A stretch of 24,148 bases of DNA from Cyanobacteria bacterium OH_SFB_17 (GCA_023395735.1 JAEWYI010000082.1:1-24148); one strand, 5' to 3'. Shown: positions 14,238 through 22,244, counted from the stretch's first letter. Numbers and translations are program-made. The notes: generated by a model not told the origin, from the sequence alone.

Positions 14238-15392
14238 TTAATATCCTGATGCCCCAAATACATTGTAATCAAATGTAAATTGAATATCAATACTTTTTCC
14301 TTTAAATTCTGCAGGTAGCGGCCTAAATGGAGCTGTAAGCTCGACTGCGTTTAGTGCAGCTCTGTCAGCGCTAGGAATCCCTGATGATTTAAACACGCGG
14401 ACTGACAATAATCTACCGTCACGTGCAATTTTGAACAAAAGAACAACCCTTTTGCTTTCATTTCCTTTTGGAGGGTCCCAATTCATCTTGATTCTGCGCT
14501 GCAAATCTCTCATATACGGTCCAAAATCAGGCTCTCTTAGAGAATCAATGCCCGCAGGTCCACCACCCCCACCAGGGTTTCCTGCATTACCATATCCTGA
14601 GCTTCCTCTGGACATTCTTGAACCAGAAGAACCTCCTCCCCCGCCTGTTGGAGCAAGAGATGGAACCGGCGCATAATGCCCCCTTGAACTACCTGAGGAA
14701 CTTCCTCCTGAAGTTGCATGACCTTTTCCGCCTACAGGGCCTGTTGAGTAGCTTCTACCTGTTGTTGCACCTTTTGGAACTGGAACAGCAAACGGCGAAG
14801 TCGGCTTAACAGTAGGTCTTGGAACAGATGGCGGCTTCAAGCTCGGTCTTGCAGAAGGCGGCTGTGGTTTTGCCTCTTGCGCTGCCTTTGGCTGCATCAT
14901 TTGTTTAAATATATTTTTTGGTTGGGTCGGTTGTTTTTGGGTAACTTTTTTTTGTGGTGCCGGCTTTTGCGCTTTTGGCCCCGGAGTTGATTTTTGCTGA
15001 ACAGATTTTCTAGAAGGTGAAGGTGATGGCATAGAAACAGGTCTTTTTTTGTCTCTTACACCGCCTGTTCTTGTATTTCTGTCAGAACGAAACTTTGTCT
15101 TTTTATTCAAAGGCATCTGCTCTTTTGCGTTGTCAACCAAAACAAATTCAATATCGTTGACCTTTGGCTTTGGTTTATCAAAAATTGAAAAAGTAATTCC
15201 CAAAAGAGCCAAAGCAAAAATTACAAGCCAAATAACCCCAACCAAAGTCGGGTGAAGAATTGCTGATAAAAATATGGATTTTTTTAATGATACCTCATCT
15301 TTTTCGTCACGAATCACCGCAGGGATGGTATAGCCTTCCTTTGAGTGCATATCATCATCAATTAATCTGTATTTGTTCCCCAAGATTGTCAT
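14238..15392 (-). CDS. TonB/TolA-like energy transducer
   Basis: A 384-residue protein with the classical layout: cytoplasmic residues 1-40, one membrane helix at about 41-71 (LSAILHPTLVGVIWLVIFAL), a Pro/Lys/Gln-rich periplasm-spanning region (about 75-200), a Gly/Ser-rich segment (about 210-285), then a TonB_C domain of 98 residues (287-384) with YMRDLQRRIKMNWDPP and LFKIARDGRLLSVRVFKSSG. It would carry ExbB/ExbD energy to an outer-membrane partner; no receptor is encoded in the window. The long cytoplasmic N-terminus and the position before exbB-exbD-exbD are also seen in TolA-type systems, so TonB versus TolA cannot be settled. AAGGA lies six bases before the ATG. Confidence 0.88.
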   Translation of the reverse strand: MTILGNKYRLIDDDMHSKEGYTIPAVIRDEKDEVSLKKSIFLSAILHPTLVGVIWLVIFALALLGITFSIFDKPKPKVNDIEFVLVDNAKEQMPLNKKTKFRSDRNTRTGGVRDKKRPVSMPSPSPSRKSVQQKSTPGPKAQKPAPQKKVTQKQPTQPKNIFKQMMQPKAAQEAKPQPPSARPSLKPPSVPRPTVKPTSPFAVPVPKGATTGRSYSTGPVGGKGHATSGGSSSGSSRGHYAPVPSLAPTGGGGGSSGSRMSRGSSGYGNAGNPGGGGGPAGIDSLREPDFGPYMRDLQRRIKMNWDPPKGNESKRVVLLFKIARDGRLLSVRVFKSSGIPSADRAALNAVELTAPFRPLPAEFKGKSIDIQFTFDYNVFGASGY

Positions 15393-15418
15393 TTCTATCC
15401 TTTATTCGGACAAGCTTC

Positions 15419-15459
15419 AAGGTGAAAAGGTAATAATTTTGTTTTTACTTTTTCACCTT
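15419..15459. promoter_or_regulatory. Inverted repeat in the leader of the tonB-exbBDD genes
   Basis: AAGGTGAAAA (15419-15428) and TTTTCACCTT (15450-15459) are perfect 10-bp arms (12 with one G.U pair) with a 17-nt loop, 27 bp before the tonB-like ATG. No T-run follows on either strand, so it is not a terminator; it could be an operator or an mRNA stem. Confidence 0.5.
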
Positions 15460-15536
15460 TAACTTCTCCAAAATTTAATTTCTAACTTCTCTCACATTTT
15501 ATAAAAGATGTTAAAAAAAGCTTATTGGCCAATTTA

Positions 15537-16301
15537 CTAATAATCGTAGTTATATCCTGATGGGTTAACCGTAATCGGCTGGTCAATATATAGCTCGATG
15601 TTTGCATTTGAAGGAATTACAACATCAACCCCTTTATCATAAACCGATTTAAGCAAACCAGCACCTGCACCTACACCAGTCATAATTGCCGTACCTTTTC
15701 CGACTGCACCGCCTGAAATAGCCGAAGCAACAAGCCCTGTCAATGCACCTGCGCCTGCGCCAACACCCATGTCTTTTGCATAAGCCTTAGCAACATCAGC
15801 CTTTGTACCACCTTTCAACAAGCCTGTTCCGTCTTCTGTTCTTATCATTGCAGAAATAGGAATTCTTGATCCGTAAGGGGTTGTGATTTCAGTAAATCTC
15901 AATCTCAAAGATCCATTCATGCTTCCGTGTTTAGCTTTTGTAACTTGCACAACTGTTCCACCAACAGAACTTCCAGCAGGAGCAATCAAGCTTCCGTTGT
16001 AGTAGAAATCAGAGCCCAAAGTCACCGCAACAGGTTGTCCTATTGTCAAAAACTCTGAACTCAACGGAGTTGAAACTACCGCTGCCATTGTTATACCTGC
16101 AGGCACAGTTACAACACGACCTTTAAGCGTTCCATTTTTGGAATATCCACTGTTAGACGGATAATAATTGCTTTGGTATTGCGGTTGTGACGGTGCGTAT
16201 TGTGGATTGTACTTGTAATTAGGTGCCGCCAATGAAACGTTTGCGCCAACTATTGAAACAAGCATCAATAAACTCATTTTTTTTGAAAAATTCTTATTCA
16301 T
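15537..16301 (-). CDS. Secreted protein with VirB10/TrbI-like beta-rich domain, unknown
   Basis: A 254-residue exported protein. Signal peptide: a basic start (MNKNFSKK), then LLMLVSIVGANVSLA before APNYKY. A Tyr/Pro/Gln/Ser-rich linker (about residues 28-55) precedes a beta-rich domain, GRVVTVPAGITMAAVVSTPL through LIAPAGSSVGGTVVQV to YGSRIPISAMI, which resembles the periplasmic barrel of VirB10/TrbI-type proteins in its x-P-A-G-S and y-G-x-x-I pattern. A Gly/Ala-rich helical segment (KDMGVGAGAGALTGLVASAISGG) follows, and the C-terminus ends in NYDY. I start at the ATG at 16301, which has AGGAGG ten bases upstream. It lies 60 bp after a gene for a protein with a similar domain. Confidence 0.75.
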   Translation of the reverse strand: MNKNFSKKMSLLMLVSIVGANVSLAAPNYKYNPQYAPSQPQYQSNYYPSNSGYSKNGTLKGRVVTVPAGITMAAVVSTPLSSEFLTIGQPVAVTLGSDFYYNGSLIAPAGSSVGGTVVQVTKAKHGSMNGSLRLRFTEITTPYGSRIPISAMIRTEDGTGLLKGGTKADVAKAYAKDMGVGAGAGALTGLVASAISGGAVGKGTAIMTGVGAGAGLLKSVYDKGVDVVIPSNANIELYIDQPITVNPSGYNYDY

Positions 16302-16360
16302 ATTTACATGCCCTCCTGTAAAAGTCTCCAATATAATTATTAATCCAATTTACAAATTTG

Positions 16361-16927
16361 TCAATTTGTAACGGTATGCGTAATATACAAAGGCCCTGCC
16401 AGAATGACTATCAAGTCTGCACCTGCGGCAATTACCTTATGCTCGCCCATTCTTAGCGTAGGGCCTGGCACATATCCGGTCATTGGCTTGAATCCCTGTT
16501 TGAAAGATGACCTTTTTTCATACGAAGCAGGCTGAGTTTCCTCACCACCGATTAAATTATTATTCGGAGTGTAAATATATCCTTTCATAGGCATTTCAAA
16601 CCCATCTGGGAATTTTATTTTATTTATTTTTATAACCATAGAAGCGTTTGTCCCAACAACAGGTTCGTGAATTTTTTCCACATAACCTTTTATCTCGCTG
16701 TTTCTCGGGATTACATTAACGTCTCCCAAATATAAATCGCTAGTTGAAATAAATTCGACTTTTGAACCTTCATCCATATATACAGTCGAAATTTCCTGAA
16801 GTGAAATAACAGGAATAAACGAACCTTTTGCAATTTCAATACCTGAATAATCACGCAAATCAGCGCAATATCCCGCCATCGCAAACGACAAAACCATTAA
16901 AATTCCAAATAATAGTACTTTTTTCAT
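16361..16927 (-). CDS. Secreted protein related in pattern to its neighbour, unknown
   Basis: A 188-residue protein with a clear signal peptide (MKKVLLFGILMVLSFAMAGYCA). The mature part repeats the plan of the downstream neighbour: KGSFIPVISL, then GSKVEFISTSDLYLG, IPRNSEIKGYVEKI and FPDGFEMPMKGYI, so the two are probably diverged paralogues. It has no membrane helix apart from a hydrophobic stretch near the C-terminus (LIVILAGPLYI). There is no Shine-Dalgarno sequence: the promoter lies so close that the mRNA probably starts at or next to the ATG. It is the first gene of the minus-strand envelope cluster leading to tonB-exbB-exbD-exbD. Confidence 0.75.
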   Translation of the reverse strand: MKKVLLFGILMVLSFAMAGYCADLRDYSGIEIAKGSFIPVISLQEISTVYMDEGSKVEFISTSDLYLGDVNVIPRNSEIKGYVEKIHEPVVGTNASMVIKINKIKFPDGFEMPMKGYIYTPNNNLIGGEETQPASYEKRSSFKQGFKPMTGYVPGPTLRMGEHKVIAAGADLIVILAGPLYITHTVTN

Positions 16928-16934
16928 ACAAATT

Positions 16935-16963
16935 ATTATACTTTAGTTTTTATTTTTTTTCAA
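16935..16963 (-). promoter_or_regulatory. Promoter of the secreted-protein genes, likely leaderless transcript
   Basis: On the minus strand, TTGAAA (16963-16958), a 17-base spacer, then a perfect TATAAT (16940-16935). Only seven bases separate the -10 from the ATG at 16927, so transcription would start at the initiation codon or within a base or two of it. Confidence 0.75.
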
Positions 16964-17022
16964 CAAAGTGATAAAAGTAGATTTTGACTTTTTTAAAACA
17001 TCGGTTAATATATCTAAAAAAG

Positions 17023-17031
17023 TGGTATATT
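17023..17031 (+). promoter_or_regulatory. Extended -10 promoter of the pilin-like gene
   Basis: TGGTATATT fits the extended -10 pattern TG-n-TATAAT with one difference. It lies 31 bp upstream of the ATG at 17062, with the expected start near 17038. Confidence 0.45.
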
Positions 17032-17061
17032 ACAAATACACGCAATAGAGAGAAAACAAAA

Positions 17062-17535
17062 ATGAAAAAATACTTCAAACTATCCAAGGTGTGCGAGCAG
17101 TTTGAATGTGATTTTGGTGGCACAAACGGATACGGAACACTTAGCAATCCAGAACCGGGAATGTCAATGCAGCCTGACGGAATGAATTTTTATGTTTTCT
17201 ATTCACTTGATGGCATGATATATTTTCTTGACAACTGCCCCAACTGCTCTATGGGTGGATGGAATCTATATGTTGATGTAAACGGTTCAAAAAAGCCCAA
17301 TATACTCGGCCGTGATGTTTTTACTTTTTATGTAAATGAACAAGGAATACTACACCCGCTTGCAGATAGAGCATTTGCCGAATCGCAAGGAACTTACCTT
17401 GATTATGCCTATTGGAATGGGGATGATATGAATGGCGTATGGTGCAAAACACCAAAAACAAATACTACATCCTGCGACTATTGCAGCGGATGCGCAGCGC
17501 GAATAATTGAAGAAGGCTGGAAGATGAATTATTAA
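17062..17535 (+). CDS. Type IV pilin-like head domain without N-terminal helix
   Basis: A 157-residue protein resembling the C-terminal globular part of type IV pilin G/H or pseudopilin-like proteins: a KYFKLSKVC start, then YVFYSLDGMIYFL, the signature WNLYVDVNGSKKPNILGRD followed by VFTFYVNEQG, and the terminal CAARIIEEGWKMNY. Nine cysteines suggest disulfides and so an extracytoplasmic fold. However, the usual prepilin leader and hydrophobic methylated helix (GFTLxEx) are absent, and the 26-residue in-frame upstream extension does not supply them. It is either a truncated remnant or a free head domain. The chosen ATG has only a weak GAGAG-type ribosome site. No pilus assembly gene is near. 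Confidence 0.7.
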   Translation: MKKYFKLSKVCEQFECDFGGTNGYGTLSNPEPGMSMQPDGMNFYVFYSLDGMIYFLDNCPNCSMGGWNLYVDVNGSKKPNILGRDVFTFYVNEQGILHPLADRAFAESQGTYLDYAYWNGDDMNGVWCKTPKTNTTSCDYCSGCAARIIEEGWKMNY

Positions 17536-17613
17536 GCTAATATTTTACTAAATCAGCATTCGACTGATACAGGTCAAGATTATTAGCAAAAATTTTAAGC
17601 GAAAAATTAAAAT

Positions 17614-20178
17614 TTAAAACTTTTTCAGCTTTGCATAAGCAGCATCCATAGCTTTTTTGCCTTGACGCCCAAAATCAATTGTGTACATTGTACTAGCGCC
17701 AATTTGTTCAACTTCTTCTATATGACCTATTCCAAGCTGTTCATGAAAAACACGCTCACCAACATTGAAAAAATATTCAACACTGTGCGTTTTTTCGTTT
17801 TCATCTTTTTGCCTTTGCATTTCTGCTTCTTTTTGCTTTTTTTCTTCAAGCATACGTTTTATCGCATTATCTTTGAAAAATTCGTCCACTTTTTCTTTTT
17901 CTTTAGCCGCATTCAATGGTGATTTTTTTATAATTGCCCTGCTTGGAGTTCGATTCGGATAAGAAGGTTTTTGTTTGCCGTAAGACCATTGGGATTTTCC
18001 CCCCTCTCCCTTGAGGGGAGAGGGGTTGGGGGTGAGGGTGCCTGTTGAGACTTTTGCCCCCGGAGCAACGAAATTTTTGCCAAATCCAGTCGAAGGCTTC
18101 ACATAACCCGAGCTGTCTGCAACAGGTTTGTTAATATTAAAGCCTTTTAGCTTATCAACTGCGCTCTTGAAAGTTGTTTGAGAAGATACTGTATCAGAAA
18201 CCTCACTGTCAAGAAGTTGCGGCGGAATTTCTTCCAAGAATCTGCTTGGATTGTAATATTTATATTCACCCCACATCTGTCTACGTTTTGCACTGGAGAG
18301 AAAAAGAGTTTCCTCCGCACGTGTCACGCCTACATACATCAACCGACGCTCCTCTTCAAGCTCGCTGTTTGAAGTGAATGTTCTTTGATGAGGAAAAATT
18401 CCTTCTTCAAGCCCAGCAAGAAAAACTATCGGGAATTCCAAACCTTTTGCAGAGTGCAAAGTCATAAGAGTAACGTTATTTGCAACCGCTTCCATTCCAT
18501 CGATATCTGAAACAAGCGCGACTTGGGATAAAAATTCGCCAAATATATTGTTCAAATCTTCCGGCTCAAATTCTCCTGCAACGTTGACCAACTCCTGCAA
18601 GTTATCTATTCTAGCCTCATTTTCAGGTGTTTTTTCGTCCTGAAGTTCTTTTAAATAACCGCTTTTGTCGATTATCAAAGCAACAAATTCTCTTAAGTTA
18701 TAATTCTTCTGAGCTTCTTTAAATTTCAAAATCAAATCTGCGAATTTTTTAAGTTTTTCTTTTGTTTTTAAATTAAAACCTTCAATTTCATCCAACATTC
18801 CTATTGCTTCAAAAAGGCTTATATCATTTTGATCTGCTACCGCTTGCAAATTTTTAATCGTAGTTTCGCCGATTGCTCTTTTGGGAACATTCACAACCCT
18901 TTTTAAACTTTGAGAATCGTTTGGATTATAAATCAATTTCAAATAAGCAATAATATCTTTAATTTCTTTTCTGTCATAGAATTTTAAACCGCCGTATATC
19001 TTGTATGGAATAGAATTTGCAATAAAAGCTTCTTCTATCGCACGCGATTGGGCATTTGTCCTATACAAAACCGCAAACTTATTATAATCCTGCCCCATTG
19101 ATTTTACGGTTCTTGCAATATAATTTGCCTCATCAGCTTCATCTTGCGCCTCAAAGTAAGAAATAATATCTCCTTCCCCTTTTTGCGAATAAAGAACCTT
19201 ATCCACACGCTCTTCATTATTTTCTATAATAGCATTTGCGGCTGATAAAATATTTGCAGTGGAACGGTAGTTTTGTTCAAGCTTAATCATACAGGTATTT
19301 TTAAAATCTCTTTGGAAATTTAAAATAATCTTAAAATCCGCACCACGCCAGCTGTATATTGATTGGTCCACATCACCCACAACACAAAGTGAACGTGAAA
19401 CTTGAGTGTCAGACGTCTCCGCAACTTGAGTTTGTTGGCTGCTTGCGTTTGTATAAAGCATTCTTACAAGCTGATACTGAGCTTGGTTTGTATCTTGGAA
19501 CTCATCCACCAAAATGTGCTTAAATTTATTATAATATTTTTCTCGAACTTCAGGACATTTTTCAAGAAGTTTTACAGCCAACATAAGCATATCATCAAAG
19601 TCTATAGCGTTATTGTTATTGAGAGCGTTTTCGTATTCTTCAAAAATACTTGCAATTTTTTGTGACTTAAAATCTCTTGCAAAAGTTGAAAATGTAAAAG
19701 AATCCTGCATCTGGTTTTTTGCGTTTGAAATTATAGACTTAACCAATTTTGGCGCATAAATCTTATCATCCAAATTCAACTTTTTAATCGCATTTTTGAT
19801 GACAGCCATAGAATCTTGCTCATCATAAATTGTAAAATTTTTGTCTAAAGATTTTCCTGAAGGAAAAGAAAAACTTTCTACATCCTGCCTCAAAATACGA
19901 CCGCAAATACTGTGAAAAGTACCTACCCACATATATTTAACAGTTTCTTCACCCAATATTGCAGAAAGCCTTGCACGCATTTCTTTTGCCGCTTTGTTCG
20001 TAAAAGTAACGGCCAAAATATCACGCGCTCTTGCTCCTGATTGAATAAGGTAAGCTATTCTTGAAGTCAAAACTCTTGTTTTGCCACTGCCTGCGCCTGC
20101 CAAAATCAAAAGCGGGCCTTCAATGTTTTTTACAGCCTGCATCTGTTCATTATTAAGATTTTTTAGTATATTTTCCAT
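17614..20178 (-). CDS. pcrA: ATP-dependent DNA helicase PcrA/UvrD
   Basis: An 854-residue SF1A 3'-5' helicase. Near the N-terminus are the Q-motif region LNNEQMQAVKN and Walker A GAGSGKT, then VTFTNKAAKEMR (motif Ia), LVDEFQDTNQAQ (motif II), VVGDVDQSIYSWRGAD (motif III), LEQNYRS (motif IV), TLHSAKGLEFPIVFLAGLEEG (motif V, positions 18420-18475) and VTRAEETL (motif VI). The C-terminal 50 residues (VGERVFHEQLGIGHIEEVE) are the Tudor-like domain that PcrA uses to contact RNA polymerase. It acts in nucleotide excision repair and in removing stalled complexes. I start at MENILKNLN (20178), as homologues do; a start at 20223 would add 15 residues. The linker before the Tudor domain carries an in-frame palindromic repeat. 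Confidence 0.95.
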   Translation of the reverse strand: MENILKNLNNEQMQAVKNIEGPLLILAGAGSGKTRVLTSRIAYLIQSGARARDILAVTFTNKAAKEMRARLSAILGEETVKYMWVGTFHSICGRILRQDVESFSFPSGKSLDKNFTIYDEQDSMAVIKNAIKKLNLDDKIYAPKLVKSIISNAKNQMQDSFTFSTFARDFKSQKIASIFEEYENALNNNNAIDFDDMLMLAVKLLEKCPEVREKYYNKFKHILVDEFQDTNQAQYQLVRMLYTNASSQQTQVAETSDTQVSRSLCVVGDVDQSIYSWRGADFKIILNFQRDFKNTCMIKLEQNYRSTANILSAANAIIENNEERVDKVLYSQKGEGDIISYFEAQDEADEANYIARTVKSMGQDYNKFAVLYRTNAQSRAIEEAFIANSIPYKIYGGLKFYDRKEIKDIIAYLKLIYNPNDSQSLKRVVNVPKRAIGETTIKNLQAVADQNDISLFEAIGMLDEIEGFNLKTKEKLKKFADLILKFKEAQKNYNLREFVALIIDKSGYLKELQDEKTPENEARIDNLQELVNVAGEFEPEDLNNIFGEFLSQVALVSDIDGMEAVANNVTLMTLHSAKGLEFPIVFLAGLEEGIFPHQRTFTSNSELEEERRLMYVGVTRAEETLFLSSAKRRQMWGEYKYYNPSRFLEEIPPQLLDSEVSDTVSSQTTFKSAVDKLKGFNINKPVADSSGYVKPSTGFGKNFVAPGAKVSTGTLTPNPSPLKGEGGKSQWSYGKQKPSYPNRTPSRAIIKKSPLNAAKEKEKVDEFFKDNAIKRMLEEKKQKEAEMQRQKDENEKTHSVEYFFNVGERVFHEQLGIGHIEEVEQIGASTMYTIDFGRQGKKAMDAAYAKLKKF
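17999..18042. repeat. Palindromic repeat inserted in frame in pcrA
   Basis: CCCCTCTCCC (18001-18010) and GGGAGAGGGG (18016-18025) form a 10-bp stem around TTGAG, followed by TTGGGGGTGAGGG. On the minus strand it encodes TLTPNPSPLKGEGG in the disordered linker. The peptide is characteristic of a GC-rich dispersed palindrome known inside and between genes of many bacteria. It stands out strongly from the AT-rich gene. Confidence 0.85.
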
Positions 20179-20229
20179 AGTAAAGTATTCAGATAAATAA
20201 GCAACAAAGGTGATAATAAGCATTACGCC

Positions 20230-20259
20230 GTTATACTTATCAACTTATTGGCTTATCAA
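20230..20259 (-). promoter_or_regulatory. Promoter of pcrA with three tandem 8-mers
   Basis: On the minus strand, TTGATA (20259-20254), an 18-base spacer, then TATAAC (20235-20230). The spacer and -35 are built of three head-to-tail 8-mers on the plus strand, CTTATCAA, CTTATTGG, CTTATCAA (20236, 20244, 20252). Transcription would start near 20223. Confidence 0.5.
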
Positions 20260-20394
20260 CCAAATTCCCCCCTTCCAAAATTTATTTTTTGTGTTATTAT
20301 TATCGTACCAAAAATATAAATATATTTCAAAGTAGTTTATAAAACACCTCGTGTGGTTGTTAAATCTGCGAGACAAGCTAATAAGGTAGGAAAA

Positions 20395-20997
20395 ATGGTA
20401 GAAGAAAAAATGGAAAAAATTGTTAACCTTGAAAACAATGCCGACGGAAACGACAGACAACCTTCAATTATGGTTCCTATGGGCGATTTGGACACAGTTT
20501 CAGAAGACAAACAAGACACCGTTGATGAATTAGCAATGGAACTTGCGACAATCCAACAATCTGCAAAAAAAATTGCGATTATCGGTAGCAGAAACTTGCC
20601 TATTACCCACCAACAACTTATCGAAACATTAACAACTGCTTTGGTTAAACAAGGAAACACAATCATAACATCCGGTGGTTCTTCAGGAACAAATGCCGCT
20701 GCTATAAGAGGCGCGATGAAAGCAAATCCTGACAAATTAAAAGTTATTTTGCCACAAACAATCGGTCAACAACCTTCTGACGTTCAAGACCAGCTTATCG
20801 GCGTTCCAAACATCGTTGAGCACTCAGACAGAGCGATGATGACTCTTGCTGATGCTTCTAGAGTTTGCAACAGAGAAATTATTGACGATTGCAACCAACT
20901 AATCTGTTTCCTTTCTCATACAAGTAAAACATTGCATAAAGCCGTAGAATATGCCGAAGAAGGTTATAAAGTTATTACAGTCTTTTACTTAGATTAA
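20395..20997 (+). CDS. SLOG/DprA-like Rossmann protein of a cyanobacterial-type family
   Basis: A 200-residue protein. After a 40-residue variable N-terminus, DTVDELAMELATIQQSAKK leads into a Rossmann-like nucleotide-binding fold: IAIIGSRNLPITHQQLIE (residues 60-77) and ITSGGSSGTNAAAIRGA (91-107), then VILPQTIGQQP, CNREIIDDCNQLICFL and a terminal VITVFYLD. The GS and SGGxxGT motifs are those of the SLOG superfamily (DprA/Smf, LOG). From memory, cyanobacterial genomes carry a conserved protein of this exact layout, labelled DNA recombination-mediator protein A, which is distinct from true DprA; its function is not established. An AGGTAGG-type ribosome site precedes the ATG. Its stop overlaps the next start codon. 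Confidence 0.8.
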   Translation: MVEEKMEKIVNLENNADGNDRQPSIMVPMGDLDTVSEDKQDTVDELAMELATIQQSAKKIAIIGSRNLPITHQQLIETLTTALVKQGNTIITSGGSSGTNAAAIRGAMKANPDKLKVILPQTIGQQPSDVQDQLIGVPNIVEHSDRAMMTLADASRVCNREIIDDCNQLICFLSHTSKTLHKAVEYAEEGYKVITVFYLD

Positions 20998-22223
20998 TGC
21001 CTATGCAAAATGAAATTGTAAAAAAATTAACAGGAAAAAATCCTCAAGATTTTGAATTTGCCGCAGCTCATATCATAGGCAAATCCGACACTGAAGCCTT
21101 TCAAGAGCTTGTGGACAAGAGTGATTTTTTATTCGATTTCATTAAACAAAACGTTAAAAAAAGGCTTTCGCATGCCACAAATGCTTTTAATTTCAGAAAC
21201 ATTCTGAATTTTCTAAAAATTTATTCACCCGATTTTGAAGACTACATCGTAGACACTCTGGTCAAATTTGCTGATGAAGATTTGACAGATGAAATGCTTG
21301 ATTTACTCGAAAACGGAACAGACGAAGAAAAAGCCTATTGCGCAAAGTATTTTTTTCACATAAACGACACGCTTGCGATTGAAAATTTAAGAAAAAATGC
21401 ATACAGCGATTTTGACCCGCTTGCAGTAAATTGTGCAGAAGCTCTTTCAAAAATGAACGACGAAGAAGCTTACAAGATCGCTCTTGAAAAAATCAAATCA
21501 CAAGATGAGTTTGAAAAAATCTCTGCAGTCAGATTTTTGGTTGCATACAATGATTTAAGAGCGATAGATGTTTTGTTTGACACAATGAAACACTCCTCAA
21601 TGCCTGAAAATATTGCAGCTGAAATTTCTTATTTGCAAAGCTTTTTGGAATTTTTAGACTCTGATTTTAAATACGATTCAATTCTTGCATTGAACCATAT
21701 TGTAAACGGGCTTGGCGAAATAATTTCACTTTCTCAAGTTTTTGATTTTCAGCTTTTTGAAGTTATTGAAAAACTTATAAAAACCCAAAAACAAGAAAAA
21801 AACAGCAAGATAGCGCTTGTTCTTCTCAACGCAAAACTCAAATTTGAACAATTGACCGAAAACGATGAATATATTTTCGATGAAACGAAAGAGGTTAAAG
21901 AAGAAATTTTTGAAATAAAAAAATTCCTAAACTCTTTTGAAGAAAGCTTTTGGGATGAACAGAAAAAACTTTTTGCCGATGAAATTAACGACTGGAGCGA
22001 TTTTTTATTCTCTGCCCTCGATTTAGCGGATGAGCTTAAACTTGAAGAAACTTTTGATAGGCTTAAAAATCTTATCAGCACTTCAAAAAATCAAACCGTT
22101 ATTTTAAAAAGCTGTGAAGTTGTTAAAAATATCGGAAAAATAGAAAAATTAGATCAAAAAGAAATTTTTGAAAAAATACAAGATTCAAACATAAAAGCAA
22201 TTATTGAATCTTTGTTTAAATAA
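20997..22223 (+). CDS. HEAT-like helical repeat protein, unknown
   Basis: A 408-residue, acidic, all-helical cytosolic protein with no signal peptide or membrane segment. Residues about 80-230 show helix pairs of HEAT/PBS-like type (EEKAYCAKYFFHINDTLAIENL, DPLAVNCAEALSKMNDEEAYKIAL, KISAVRFLVAYNDLRAIDVLF). The C-terminal half is Lys/Glu-rich helix, partly coiled coil. Such repeats normally bind proteins. The start overlaps the stop of the SLOG gene (TAATG), so translation is probably coupled and the two products may work together; a second ATG two codons later is possible. No function is assigned. Confidence 0.75.
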   Translation: MPMQNEIVKKLTGKNPQDFEFAAAHIIGKSDTEAFQELVDKSDFLFDFIKQNVKKRLSHATNAFNFRNILNFLKIYSPDFEDYIVDTLVKFADEDLTDEMLDLLENGTDEEKAYCAKYFFHINDTLAIENLRKNAYSDFDPLAVNCAEALSKMNDEEAYKIALEKIKSQDEFEKISAVRFLVAYNDLRAIDVLFDTMKHSSMPENIAAEISYLQSFLEFLDSDFKYDSILALNHIVNGLGEIISLSQVFDFQLFEVIEKLIKTQKQEKNSKIALVLLNAKLKFEQLTENDEYIFDETKEVKEEIFEIKKFLNSFEESFWDEQKKLFADEINDWSDFLFSALDLADELKLEETFDRLKNLISTSKNQTVILKSCEVVKNIGKIEKLDQKEIFEKIQDSNIKAIIESLFK

Positions 22224-22244
22224 ATTATTTTAAAAAGGAGTTGC

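Noticed and set aside
14431..14809. Overlapping frames opposite the tonB-like gene
   Set aside because: They are shadows of the Pro/Gly-rich coding region and lack ribosome sites or any recognisable domain.
16302..16331. Ten-codon N-terminal extension of the secreted protein beginning at TTG
   Set aside because: It would precede and bury a good signal peptide, and AGGAGG is correctly placed for the ATG at 16301.
16984..17061. 26-codon upstream extension of the pilin-like gene
   Set aside because: The extension is basic with no pilin leader and would begin upstream of the best promoter (17023-17031); the ATG at 17062 begins the recognisable domain.
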